From the NCBI GenBank assembly GCA_030141605.1, contig JAQGDQ010000289.1:189001-253000 (forward strand): 64,000 bases of DNA, read 5' to 3'. Position 1 is the stretch's first letter. Every line of letters begins with the position of its first letter. Under the pieces are notes generated by a model. It was not told where the DNA came from. It saw only the letters and a list, made by a program, of their open reading frames with translations, and made no database searches. Positions 39,401-51,103 of the stretch are shown here, one piece after another. A program made the position numbers and the translations under genes. Source of the DNA: Tubiluchus corallicola. Lineage: Eukaryota > Priapulida > Priapulimorpha > Priapulimorphida > Tubiluchidae.

Positions 39401-42400
39401 TATTATAATCTATCCCGTAGATACCCATATCTTTTTCTCATCAGTGAACATCTTAACTGCTTCAGCATAATTTTCATCCATAGTAACATAATTAAAACTG
39501 ATTTCTTATCTTATTCTTCTCGTGCCCAGAATCCAGAATCTCGTGCCCAGCATTCTTTTTACTTACTAATGTTAGGTTTTGCTTTTTAATTAATTTTATC
39601 TTCTGAACAAACTTCACTTCAGTACTATTCCATGAATTAAATCACCCACCTTTGCATTTAAGTCACCAGTGATCAACAACTTTTGAGGATTTGCTTTTGC
39701 TACATGCACTTGTTTTTGAATCTCATCATACATCTTTTTAATAACTGTTCTATCTGTTCTGCATTCCTAGGGGGCATAAACAATTCCCACTCTAAGATTT
39801 ATTTTTCTGTTACTAATTACCGCCCAAATTATTTCATCCGAGTTTCGCTTCTCTTCTACTATTACATTAAACTTCTCCATTTCTTCTTCTGTAGCAAAGA
39901 GAATCCTACCTCTAGCTATGTTTCTGTTTGGTAAATGAATATTATAGCCTTAAAATTCAACGTTATCTTCATCACCAAGATGTGTCTCAACAATTGCAAC
40001 TGTGTAGTTGATTTAACATCCTCAGTTGCACTATTTATTGATTCAATTTTTTATTTAATTCCTCGGAAGTAACTATACAGCACTCTAAAATTATTAAGCC
40101 TGTTTGTGGATTTGCTTGATCTTTTAACTTAATCATTAGCATTCTTTTTGGCTCTAATGTTCTTTTCTTTCATTGCATTTATTTCTTTCAGTAAAAAAAT
40201 TAATTGTTCTGCTAAATCATCTACTTTGCTTATTTTGTCTTTATTACCTGTTTCCTGATCACTTGAACTGGCATTAGTTCTGAAGTACACTTACTTTTCA
40301 TTTTCAATAAAGTTGTGTCTGTATTTGCGTTTCTGCCCGAAACGACATTCATCACCATACAAGTTCCAGCATAAAATTGCCTTGCCATTTATTTCATGTC
40401 TGACAAAGTAATGCCAAAACCTGCATCTGTTTTTGTACTTATAGTATTTTTTCCTTTTTCAAAAAAGGCAGAAATTTTGGTTCTATAACCTTCTTTATTC
40501 CAGTTTTTACCAGTTGTGGCACTCACGTTTCTGGCATTCATACCTTGATATACTCCTCTTTAGTCCACTGATGCCTATATCTACACCTCCCTTCAAATTT
40601 ACACCATACATCTTTGCTAAAATTTCTGCATATAATACTACTCATGAAATTTTTTACCTCCTGTTCTTCATTTTCTCTTTTTGGTTCGCCATCATCTGCA
40701 GTTATTGGCTCTTGTTAAGCTTGTTGCATCGTATCTGTGCTTGGCCTACCTTTTATTTTATTAAGCATCAGCTCTTCATTGATTTCTCTCATATTTTTAA
40801 TCTGCCTATTCAGATTGTTGATTGTCAGCTGTGTATCAGCAGTATCACTCATAGTTTTCCCTAACTGTGCTTTGTATAATACTATCTCTTCCTTCAACTT
40901 TTTAACTTCTTTGTCCAAGGTCTTTCTTTTGTCATTTAACTCACCTATCACCTTTTCATTTTCTCATCCATTTTATCTTTTAGAATGCTCATCTCTGCCT
41001 CTCGTTCTTCCGCATATTTTACAAGTTTTGTCTCTCACCTCACACAAGTTATGCTCTTCATTTCATTTCTCAATCTCTTGTTTATACCAAACAACTTCTT
41101 CCTCTCTGACACGCAGCTTTCTTTTTAATGAGCTTATTTCAGTCCTTAGATCAATTTGGCTCTGTTTTTTAGTTCATTTTTTAAACTTTTAATATTTTGC
41201 CTTTGGTTCAGCACTTTCTCGTTGATCTCAAGACTACTCAGCCTTTCTTCCAGATGTTTGAATTGTATGGGTTTGACACTTTTTCTTAATTGCTCCAACG
41301 CATCAGAACTTTTCTCTTTAGAAGTGGCAACTGCACATTCTTCACTTGATACTTTCTTGTTGAATTAGCTAGTCGGAAGTTCAGTATATACAAAATGAAC
41401 CCAAGCTTTGCAATCAAAGCACTGGGTTGACCCATACCCAATTCATTTCACACTGCACTTAGGGCATATATCGTTATTTTGTGCAACACGATGTATATAG
41501 ATGTCACTTCACTGTATAGGATTTTTGTAGCGTTGCGTTAAGTGTTGATATGTGAATTGAATTTAGCTGGCTAGTAGAGTGAATAAGGACACCAGACAAA
41601 TTCTTGATAGTTGTCTGGCAGGCTGCATTGGTGGCCTGCAGGCAGTTTCATCTGATTGTGCTGCCAATGACTATTTACCTCCTCAATAAAGGATGGTTGT
41701 ATATGCATAGGATTGCTAAATTACACAGGTGTCTTATGTTCCACAAAAACTTGTAGTTATGAAATGCTAAATGAATTTCTGTCATACAGCTGAGTAGTCA
41801 TGTCTACTTAGCGATCAAATCAAGTTAAACGATACTATGCCTGATTAATAAGTTTTACCTGGCATACTGCTGACTATTTACCTCATCGAGAAAGGATTAT
41901 TGTGTGCATCGGAAGATCTGTGGCTAATTCACCTGCTGGTCCAGTGTCTCATCTTAAATAATTAATTATTTTTGATAGTGAGATGAACTACAACCAGCTA
42001 CACCATGGGTTCCCAACCTCGGGGTCGCAAAGCACTTTTCGTCGGGTCGCAGGCTAATCCAAAAACTATTTTTAAAAAATCCTGTTTCCATGAAAAGTAC
42101 TTAAGTGGGTCTTGTTTCCTCTGTCTCTCATTACATCATTTTGTTCTAGAAAGTGAAACAGGGTTTTCCTGCTCTAAATGCGGTATATCAGTCTTGATTT
42201 TCCGGGAACCATACTTGTGTACAGTGTACACTGTCCATTGGCTTGAAATAGAATCGGACGTGATTGTTGCGCTGAGTGGCGTTGAGCCGCACATTGCAAA
42301 ACTGGTCGCTGAGAAACAGGTGCAACCATCACATTAATTATTTAATGAAACAATCTCTCATTGTTCAATAATTTGTTGATTAGTAAGTTAAAATTAATAA

Positions 42401-44280
42401 ATGCACATGATAATTATGTTTAATAGTAAAACAAGTGATTATGTTCTTCTTGGGGCCGCGATATGATGCAGGGTTCTGGAAAAGGGTCGCCGTCAACAAA
42501 AGGTTGGGGACTGGTCTACACTATGCATGCCCTGCCATTAAGTGGTGGATCTTGGCTTATAGAATGCCAAACTAGCTTAGAGGCAGTGTGTGAGAAAGAT
42601 CTTAATGTGCTGTCTTTATAAAGCTGTTTAAGGACCAAATTTGTTGTTGTTTGCTAATTTGTTACATAAGGTTTTTACGTAACTCAGTGGGTGTTCCAGT
42701 TATCAGTAATACGAGTTTGAAAAGCTGAATTACTGAATACAAGTACAGTGCACTTATGCAAATTATTAGAATTTATCCCAATAATCTGCTTTTATAAATT
42801 GTAACTTCGTTCAGAATCACTTGCAGCCTATCAAAAATTACAGCTTATATTTATATAATATAACTGGTTGCTGCTTCACTAGAAGTGTTAATTAAAAAGT
42901 AACATTTGTACACTATTGTGCACAGCGCATGATGGCGAACTGATGTCAGACTAGCTAAGTTTTAAAATTTTTGGCCACATACTAAACTAAAGGTAACTGA
43001 TTTTAATTGTTATTTTATTAAATCAGACTGGATTTGAATTAGATGCAGTGGAAACTGAAGGTCCCTGAAATCCATCACAACTTTTTCATATTTCCTGTCA
43101 TTCAAGTTCGGTACAGTAACCTACTTTACTTCTACATAGGTCTACATGTAATGCGTTATTCTAGAAACAAGACGTAGTATCTTTTGATAAGAATTTGCTG
43201 CTGGTATCACACATTTATACAATGTATTGTTTGATTTCTACTACATATACATAGATCCGGTATCCCAGGCTTCACCCCCCCTCCCCCTCCCCCAACTCAT
43301 TCTGTATCTGGTATTCTGGGTATTCTGTTGTGACTTTATGAAATTTTTGCAGATTTTCAAAATCAGCTATTTTTAACTAATAATTGTAAAGTGTAGTGGT
43401 TGGTGTAAATACTATTGCAAGAGAATACTGTGCACAGTAAGTTATCATTTTTTCAATAAAATGTTTTTTTATTTAGTTGTGATTCACATTTGTTGACAGG
43501 ATCAAAAACTTCAGCTCTTAAAGGAGTTGACATTACACCATGTGCTGGGCCAGTATGTGTACTTGAAAGAGGAACCAATGTTACAATAAAGGTTACATTC
43601 GAACCAAGTGAGTATGTAGTCTTTAGAAGTAGGAATTGTAGATTGTTCATTGACAGAAGTTTTTGTTGCCAAGTATTTTTTGCAGTACATGGTCTTGCAA
43701 TTGTCTTATAGTGGGATAAATTAGAGGCGTTACAGTATTATTATTGCTACATTTCCATCTAATTTTCATTTAGATAAAGTAATAAAGACCACAAAGATTA
43801 TTGTCCATGGCATCATAGCTGGTGTTCCTGTTCCGTTTCCTGTTCCGCAAGTTGATGCATGCGAAAAGTCTGGACTTACTTGTCCCCTACAAAGTCAGCA
43901 GGTGTACACGTACCGCACTGTACTGATTGTTCAAAAAGATTATCCCAAGGTATAATTTATGGTATTGTCTTATTAAAATGTACTGTTTTCCTAAAGTGAT
44001 TTTCACATTGCTGATCAGTTGGAGGTTTTTACTCAAGTCGCAACATCAGTGGTAGGTAGGTCGCTAATTTTTAAGTTAATGATGGCATATTCACATTCAT
44101 TGATTTTAAAGTAGGCTTAATCCAATTACCCAGTCTACGGTATTGGAAAAGCCCAATATTGTTTAAATCTACAAACTGTCAATCGCTTCATTTCAGGTAA
44201 AGTTGCTTGTGAAATGGGAGATGCAAGATGAGACAGGAGAAGATGTGTTTTGCTGGGAGATACCTGCTCAAATTAATTAA
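36467..44280 (+). CDS. NPC2: NPC2 intracellular cholesterol transporter, complete, four exons
   Basis: Soluble lysosomal protein of the ML/NPC2 family that binds cholesterol and passes it to NPC1 for export. Exons: 36467-36542, 43500-43607, 43774-43949, 44197-44280 (stop TAA at 44278), 444 nt, 147 residues against about 151 in human. Residues 1-17 or so (MGYHLLVLTALFCVISG) form a signal peptide. All six disulfide cysteines are present: C25 and C139 (DCG; VFCWEIP), C40 and C45 (TPCAGPVC), C91 and C98 (ACEKSGLTC), matching the family's spacing. The GVPVPFPVPQVDAC loop and the FCWEIPAQI end are diagnostic. N52 is in an N-V-T glycosylation sequon. All introns are GT-AG with matched phases. Intron 1 is about 7 kb and filled with repeats; the others are short. 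Single-domain NPC2 relatives are common in invertebrates, so direct orthology is likely but not proven. Confidence 0.96.
37400..41480 (-). mobile_element. Decayed APE-type LINE (ORF1 with coiled coil and PHD-like finger; endonuclease; RT) in NPC2 intron 1
   Basis: Antisense to NPC2. Reading on the minus strand: near 41470-41390 a zinc-finger-like CPKC...QCFDCKAWVHF block with one stop; near 40950-40715 a charged coiled-coil segment (LDKEVKKLKEEIVLYKAQLG); near 39950-39370 an AP-endonuclease with LLITGDLNAKVGD and a YTDHNSIVSEV end; near 39130-38640 a Lys-rich linker; near 38560-37500 an RT with YYKGKGDKKL and the active-site block RYIDDIVGIR (about 38010). Many frameshifts and stops interrupt every part. 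Ends are approximate; no target duplication was identified. The clade is unclear. Confidence 0.85.
42004..42513. mobile_element. hAT-type short non-autonomous element in NPC2 intron 1
   Basis: The left end reads CATGGGTTCCCAACCTCGGG followed by GTCGC; the right end reads GGGTCGCC...AAAGGTTGGGGACTG, an inverted repeat of the CAGTGGTTCCCAACC type common to hAT elements. The flanks AGCTACAC (41996-42003) and GTCTACAC (42514-42521) agree at six of eight positions, fitting an 8-bp target duplication. The interior holds a 110-codon open stretch without a recognised domain, probably fortuitous. Confidence 0.7.
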
Positions 44281-44502
44281 CTCTATCATTTTACCAAATT
44301 CATCTACACAAATCAAGGAAAATAGAAAATTATGGTACTACACACACACACACATACATATATATATATACATGATATATTTTTTTACTTTTGATAGCCC
44401 ATGTTTAATCACATGTAAGGCATTCCTGCCTTGAAGATTTCACATTAACAAAATAATGAAAATAATTTGTAATTTGCATTGTTAAATTTAGATCTACATC
44501 TA

Positions 44503-44503
44503 A

Positions 44504-44541
<38 letters not shown>
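44503..44541. repeat. (TA)n microsatellite downstream of NPC2
   Basis: About 38 bases of TA dinucleotides; a related (CA)/(TA) tract lies at 44341-44371. Confidence 0.95.
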
Positions 44542-44546
<5 letters not shown>

Positions 44547-45049
44547 CTTTTATATGTAAAAATGTCTTGTGTTTCAATTTCTAACAAAAGTTAATCAGTT
44601 TATGTTTGGCAGAGATAATGCGTTAAATGTGTGCTGACAATTTGCAATGTTGAACTAAAGATAATATTAATGTACGCATATTTTTTATTTTTACAATGTA
44701 CTTGAAGTTTTGTACTTGGAAAGCACAAATCTAGGCTGTTGGAATTGTGACTATATTTGCCATTATTTATTAATAATGTTGTCAAATGATGATATGTACT
44801 CATATCTGAGAAATGGCTACTATGACGACATGTTTTTATGTCTGATAAAATAATTATTAAACTGTGAAAATAAACTCTATTGAATGCATCACATTTACAG
44901 TATTTTTCCACTATATTAACGAGTTTTGATTATTAAAACCATTACAGGATCTGTATTATATTTCAAAATACTGTAGTGCAATACATCAGATGTCAAAGAG
45001 CAACCAGTTATTAAAAAGTATACTTTTCTACATCACACGTTTATTTGCA

Positions 45050-45862
45050 CAAATTACAAAAATTCCAAAGTTGGCTGCTTGATTTTCTCGCGAAGAAGTT
45101 GGCTCACAAAGTTCTCGTAATTATAAAAACGTTGGAAAATCTGTTGCTGTGTGATGCACGTATTCTCGTAAAACGCATCTTTTTCTCGCGTTTGTAAACC
45201 ACACTTTTAACGCTGACTCCACTTCACAGTCTTTTCCTGTGCGTTGCCTCTTAGATGCTAGACTCTCATTTTGGCTTGCTGACTGCTCAGTTTCACATCA
45301 TTTTTTCAATATTCTGCCGAGAATACTTTGGGAAATTTTCAGCTGTGCTGCTGCACACCTCTGCCCCATCTTTGGAAGTTTATTGTACTGCTCTAAAATT
45401 TTCAGTTGCTTCTTAACAAGGTATACTGGCTGATTACTGTACCTGCATTTGCAACTAGAGCATCAAAAGGAAACTGCTAGGCAAGTGATTTTTTGGGTTA
45501 CGAGGTTAATTGCAGTGGGCGAATGGGTAACAGATTCAAAGCAAAACCGCTACGCTACGTTTTAGCGCATGATAAACGTGCCTGTTTGCAAACAAAATGG
45601 TATTTAACCTGATTGTTTCTACATATATAACGCACAAAGGTGAATTAAAGATGACATAAAAGTAGGAAAGGCTGTTGCACATACAAATGTCTTATTTTAA
45701 AGGCGTGAAGGAAAAATATTGAGTCAATTAAGCGAAGTTATTTGAGTCAATTACCGATAGTTTTTATAGTAGATTTGAATAGAAGCAGCCCGTTCCAGGC
45801 GTTTTTGAGTCAATTAAGCGATTGGGTCTATTAACCGTCAGTCTATTAAGTGGCGCCTACTG
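45050..45862 (-). mobile_element. Tigger-like (pogo) transposon copy with decayed CENP-B-type HTH coding region
   Basis: The right end reads GCGCCTACTG followed by TA (45863-45864). On the minus strand at about 45430-45290 one frame reads KKQLKILEQYNKLPKMGQRC then AAAQLKIP, and the next frame continues QSILGRILKK. This is a CENP-B N-terminal helix-turn-helix broken by a 1-bp frameshift. Further on, ALKVWFTNAREKDAF resembles the Tc5-type DNA-binding domain. It shares ends and internal blocks with 18264-18917 in the opposite orientation. The DDE catalytic region is absent and the left end (near 45010-45060) appears truncated. Confidence 0.75.
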
Positions 45863-45865
45863 TAC

Positions 45866-45871
45866 TTTATT
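45866..45871 (-). terminator. Candidate polyadenylation signal for AP4S1
   Basis: AATAAA on the minus strand (TTTATT on the plus), about 280 bp downstream of the AP4S1 stop and just outside the end of the Tigger-like element. In AT-rich DNA such hexamers are frequent, so this is only a candidate. Confidence 0.3.
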
Positions 45872-46151
45872 TAGGATTCGCAGTTTAATATGATAGAAAT
45901 ATAATATTAACTGCGTACACACTCTGCACATAGACAATGTTCAGACATTGCAATACATGTATATACGTTTCAAAGTTTACAGCACTGCTGAATATTCCAA
46001 TCTAACTGTACAAGCGACAGCTCACCTTCCCCAAATTACTTGTTTTTACATAACTTGTTTCTTGGCACAATTCCAGTTCTCTCTATAAAACATAAAACAC
46101 GAGAATCGCCAAGTGACACGGTTTTTTGTCACTCCCTACATTTTTAGCTTG

Positions 46152-49100
46152 TCAAGACGTTTTTCCAAATTGTTCTAGTACTTGGAGAGGCGCTAATACG
46201 TAGCCCTGATTTGACTCGATGAGTTGACCATTCACAATCATTTCGTCGAGAATCATCAAAACTTTGTCCAAATTAAACATTATCTGCACAATTCCAGTTA
46301 AGGATTCATGATTAGCAATGTGAATTCATCAAAGCTATGACAAGGCTGGCGATCAGGTTCGGGAGACTGTTCCCACGAGCTGTAACCCAGGCCTTGCCCT
46401 GGCTTTTGGCGCTACGGATTATAAAGACAAAAGAATATGTGAAATTTGCAGCAAAAAAATAGGTTTACTTTCTGCTTATGTTTTAGACTTGCTGAGCCAG
46501 TTATGGAACTGTTCATATTTATCTTAATGACTCCTCATTATCATTAGAATGCTGCAAGCAATGGATTTAAGAAATAACTAGATTCAAATGTGACCACGTG
46601 TAGTTCTTATACATAGCTTCAGAACTTTTGGAACTGTAACGAGTGTTGAAATGTTTGTAGCTAGTTCCTTTTTGATTCTTTATAACTGTTTCATAAAATA
46701 TTCATGACTAACAGTGCAACTGACTCACAGTTTTCTCTCTTTTGTGCTGCAAATCTGATAACTCATGCAATAGTTACTTTTAAATGGAGCTGAAACCGCA
46801 GTATATAACTAGTTATCCGTGCTTTCTCTGGTTTTGGAAAAGGAACTGTTTAAGTTGCAATTTGATACATGTAACTGCGACATTGTTGCCGAAGCAAGAT
46901 AATGTAAATACTAGGCATCTTTGTCTATTTCTGCCACCAAAGTTAAATTTTTCTAAAATAATTATGGTACCGTAACAGCATAGGTAATAGAAATATAAGG
47001 TAATGAACATTTTTTTTATTGCTCTAAGTAAAACATTTTCAGGTGCCAGAACATCTTGCTAATTCACAAATAAGTAAAAATATGTGTGGTACAAATCTAA
47101 AACGAAATATTTTAGGATAGTTGCGTAATACCAATGCAGCAAATTTCAACGCAACATAACAATTTTCAAAAAGGATACATCCATCTCACACTGAAAAAAA
47201 GAATTGTATATAACCAAATAAGTTGAGACAATAGAATTTTAGTTATTAAATTTTGTAACTTAAAAGACTGCATCAATATCTTAATACAAATAACTTGATA
47301 AGGCAACTTAATTATACTGTATTAAGCATATTTAGTTGTAATCATAGAAATTTTTAGCAATTCAAAATATTATACAATGACTACTGCGAGATCAACATGC
47401 ACGTATATAAATAAGATTATAAACATTACATTCACCTTTAGACAGTTCAGTAAGTTGTAATGGGTCCATATGACTTTGTAATTTAAGGCAATATTTCTTA
47501 TGTTGGAGACACGATACAACTAATTTTATTTGGATAGGTGAAACAACTAATGGAGACATTTTCAACATCTGAAGCAGCATCTGATAACTTTTCAGATCAC
47601 TCTTCTTTGTAATATTGTGTCACTATGCATATTATAACCATAAGTGGGCTCAAATTTTGCAAAATAATTGCACTCTGCTGCAAAAATTTTGCCATCTTAC
47701 AATATAAAGATTTTTTTTGAGTAAGGCAAATGGGGGGGGGTGTCTATATTTATCTGTTTGCCGTCACATAAGCAAATCTGTACAAAGTTATAAGTGAATT
47801 TGCATTGCATGCAATGTAAGCCCGCAGTACTTGCACACAACAAATGTTTTTGAACCTTCACTAACAAAAATAAAATAACGTTAAATTCTACTGCATTAGT
47901 CGTACTTTTGTCATGATCTCTGTTAGGCAGTCAGAAAACTTATAGGATGCAATCGTAAACAGAAAGTTAGTTGGAAGTCTTACTTCTAACATAACTTAAT
48001 AAGCATTAGTTATGTCATTGTCTTGGTGGTGACATCACAATTCAATAAAATTCACTAGGTTTTACAAACAAGCAGACAGCTAATAACACAGATGTCAGTT
48101 TTAATAAATAGTAACAATTAGAGAAAGCATCTAATCATTAATGCAAAGTGCAAATTAACAGCTTCAAATTGCTGAAACTGAACAATTGGGTCATACTGAC
48201 ATAAGTAGTACGTTCTTAGTTCTTACCACATTTTCAAAGTGCTTGCTAAGTATCTCCACGAAGCTTTGAATGAATTCAAGAATAGCCAATTCGTTCTGTA
48301 ACAGAAAACTGTCAACAGTCACATAATTTACATATAAACCAATGCTGAGGCTGACACCAGACATCAGTTCTAACTGATGCGCAACAAGTCATGAGAGAAG
48401 CCTCTACATCTGAACGTGCCATTAGCCAAGGGAGGCAAATGTAGTTTAATGTACGAATTAAGGAACATCATACTCTTAAGTACAGATGCATTTTTAGCAA
48501 GTAAATGACACCACCATAGGAATGTATTCATTTAGCCCTCAAGCTGTCACAAAACCTACAGACTACAGTAGGAAAACGTTTGCATATCTATTTTGTAGGT
48601 ATAATGACATATTTGTCTGCCAACCAGTTTGCTGTAGTGTTGTAGTGTAATGACAATAACAGTACCGCTATTGTTTTATGAATCCACTCAATGACGTAGT
48701 ACTGTTCAAAGCAGATACAAATGATTGTGATAACTGTTCGACTTGTCTATGTGATTTTCCTATCAAAATCTTAATAATGTATTTATCTCTTATGTAGTTA
48801 AAACATTGCACATGTTTTCTAAATTATAGGGAGGAGGGTGAGCTAACAGCTGTTTATATAAAAAGAGAAGTATAGTTGCAATTAGAATAAGGTATGGTAA
48901 GATGGTTAGAAAGCAGGCTTATTTGGACTGTATTAGACAATTTTACATCTAAACCACAGAGTCCACAACAGTAACAATAACACTAAAATGGCTTTTGAGT
49001 ATTGCCTGCAAAAACATGTATCAAGCTTTTTTGTTCTTTTTCTTTCACCTGAAAGTAGTTTACAATAGTACACTGAAGGTTTGTGTCTATCTGTTTCTTC

Positions 49101-51103
49101 ACTGCATGAGTTTTTATTAACAAGTTGTTTCAACAAATTATACAGATCTGTAAACTATGGAATTATACAGATCTCTATGGAAGCAGCTTCTCTAATGAAA
49201 GCAACTTCTCTAAAGAAGACTGAAGAGAAGAAAAAGGGTGTGGTGGAGATGAGGATGTTGAGATGGATGGTGGGAATAACAAGAAGAGATAAAATTAGAA
49301 ATAATAATATCAGAGGAACAGTAAAAGTAGTGGAAGCCTCGCAAGATTGCGATGGTATGGACACCTGAAAAGAAGAGTCGGTGAAGATCATGTGGGAAGG
49401 GAAGACATAAATGAAGAGATGGTCAACAACAGGAATGCGTGGAGAAGACTCATTCACAACGGCGACCCCGCATAAGGAAAAGCTGGGAAGAAGAAGAAGA
49501 TACAGATCTGTAAACTCTCATGTATTAGGCATGTGTCACATGCATTTTAAGTCTTTCACATGCGTACACTCATCAAATTTCAGTTGTCATGCATTCCGCA
49601 AGTTCACATACAAATTTGAAAAACAGCTGGCTTCCTTTGCCATTCAATGCCAACCACAACACAATTAGCAAAACTGCAATAACAGCATAAGAAAGCTCAG
49701 CAGTACCCAAAAATTATCTTAATTTTTATTCTTTTGCCTTAATTTTTTGATAGCTTGATTTTGATACCAAATAAAGAAAAAAATTCTGGGGCATAATCTG
49801 GCTTCTGCCAGACCCTGCCAGGGGCAAGATAATACATAGGCTTTCTACATTTCACACTCATCAAATGGTTGGCATGTCTGCTTATATTTACCAGTAGCAA
49901 ACTGTATACTAGCTATTTACCTCAACTTGCTCTGCTCCCACTATGAAAGATAGGGTGGCATATTTTCTATATATCAACCTGAAATCTTTATAGTCCACGA
50001 ACGTGCACTGGAAATACAATACAGAGTGATTTGCAGTTCCACAAATGTTATACATCAGTGCTTTGCGAGATATAACTATAGCAATTTTACAGATACATTT
50101 ACAGACAAATATTAATTTACACATATATCACCAACAAAAACTTAGAAATTACAAGAACCGAGTTGTCGTTGGCTCGAAATTACCTTCAGATTTTATCACT
50201 AAATTTTGTAGAATGACTTACAAGTAAAACGTAATTTGCCTACTATAAGTTCTTAAGGCTCATAAGCTTTAAGTGCTTCTATGTATAGTTACTGAAACTA
50301 ACACTGAGTTTCGTCTGTGACATGATACTAAAAGTGGCCTAACATTAAACTCAAGTGTGCCTGTGACAGCACTTGAGTTTAATGCCCCTATACCCACGAT
50401 AAATGCAACTCAAGACAGGCCCACTCAGAGGCTTCTTAAATGTTGGCACGTGATTATAGATGTACTTCACAGTTAACTCAATATGTGTATTGCGCAGAAA
50501 CTTTGAAAACAAAGACAACTATGTAAATGTCACAAAGATGCTAAATTACTAATTATCAGTTTTCTTTTAGCTAACATTTGGCAGAACCATGTGTAAATTG
50601 TGTTAGGTGTTCTGTTTTTATACTGTTTCGACAGAATCAACTTTTTCAGTGCACTTGATAAAAGTGCCATACAGGGTGGACTGCCCCACCATCCTCCTTA
50701 GCTACGCCACTGGCACTGGATACTGCTTTACTAGTATCCCTAGCTAGCTGAAGGCCTAAACACTAGCTAGGGCCCAAACCCAGCTGCCTTTGGGTACATC
50801 ATACATGATGCTACCAAAATTACACACACAATCAATGCAAATAGGAATGGGGTAGTTGTAAAGGTCAATTAAAGTCAATTCAGCCTAAGTGTAGCATATC
50901 GTACACACTTTTTCATTTATAAATAGCTTGATTGCTACAGTAACACAACTCACCTGTTTCTCATCGCGTGATAAACACTTTTTAATAACTTCCTGCACAA
51001 GTTTAGTTTTACTAGATTCATCTGTAGGAGCAACATCAATCAAGTTCCACACTTTCAGTAAACGCAATTGACCATACTTATTTGAAATTATAATAAACCT
51101 CAT
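46152..51103 (-). CDS. AP4S1: AP-4 complex subunit sigma (AP4S1), complete, five exons with a 12-nt microexon
   Basis: Small subunit of the AP-4 adaptor, which sorts cargo at the trans-Golgi network. Exons: 51103-50954, 50007-49921, 48295-48227, 47190-47179, 46283-46152 (stop TGA at 46154-46152). The total is 450 nt, 149 residues; human AP4S1 is 144. Exon 1 starts MRFIIISNKYGQLRLLK and ends VIKKCLSRDEKQ; exon 2 gives CTFVDYKDFRLIYRKYATLS; exon 3 NELAILEFIQSFVEILSKHF; the microexon CEMD; the last exon IMFNLDKVLMILDEMIVNGQ then LAPLQVLEQF. Within the sigma family, KSCLSR, the YKDFKLIYR block and the LAPL-L end point to sigma-4 rather than sigma-1, -2 or -3. All junctions are phase 0 with GT-AG ends. 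Intron 2 carries a LINE tail (49157-49499). Confidence 0.95.
47179..47190 (-). CDS. AP4S1: AP4S1 12-nt microexon encoding Cys-Glu-Met-Asp
   Basis: On the minus strand the sequence is CTTTTTTTCAG|TGTGAGATGGAT|GTATCC. Without it the protein would lack exactly the four residues (family consensus C/S-E-L-D) that join the ...FENV end of exon 3 to IMFNLDK of the last exon. The strong pyrimidine tract, AG acceptor, GT donor, phase and encoded residues all agree. Confidence 0.9.
49157..49499 (+). mobile_element. 5'-truncated LINE 3' tail with perfect 17-bp target duplication, in AP4S1 intron 2
   Basis: Flanked by two identical copies of ATACAGATCTGTAAACT (49140-49156 and 49500-49516). The insert encodes a typical LINE RT C-terminal tail: RMLRWMVGITRRDKIRNNNI followed by RGTVKVVE, then another frame continues. 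It ends in a (GAA)n tail at about 49488-49499. Antisense to AP4S1. Confidence 0.9.

Larger units (their letters stand above)
44281..46151. other. Convergent intergenic gap between NPC2 and AP4S1
   Basis: Holds NPC2's 3' untranslated region (a possible AATAAA signal near 44870), a (TA)n tract at about 44503-44541, the Tigger-like element at 45050-45862 and AP4S1's 3' untranslated region. No other gene was recognised. Confidence 0.6.

Noticed and set aside
40514-41368. Plus-strand open frames of 116, 151 and 70 codons
   Set aside because: Antisense of the LINE ORF1 coiled-coil region; hydrophobic composition reflects the complementary Lys/Glu codons.
47392-47620. Open minus-strand stretch in an AP4S1 intron (KMSPLVVSPIQIKLVVSCLQ)
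   Set aside because: It does not fit AP-4 sigma, which is complete without it, and has no recognisable domain. It could be a nested small exon of something else, but there is no support.
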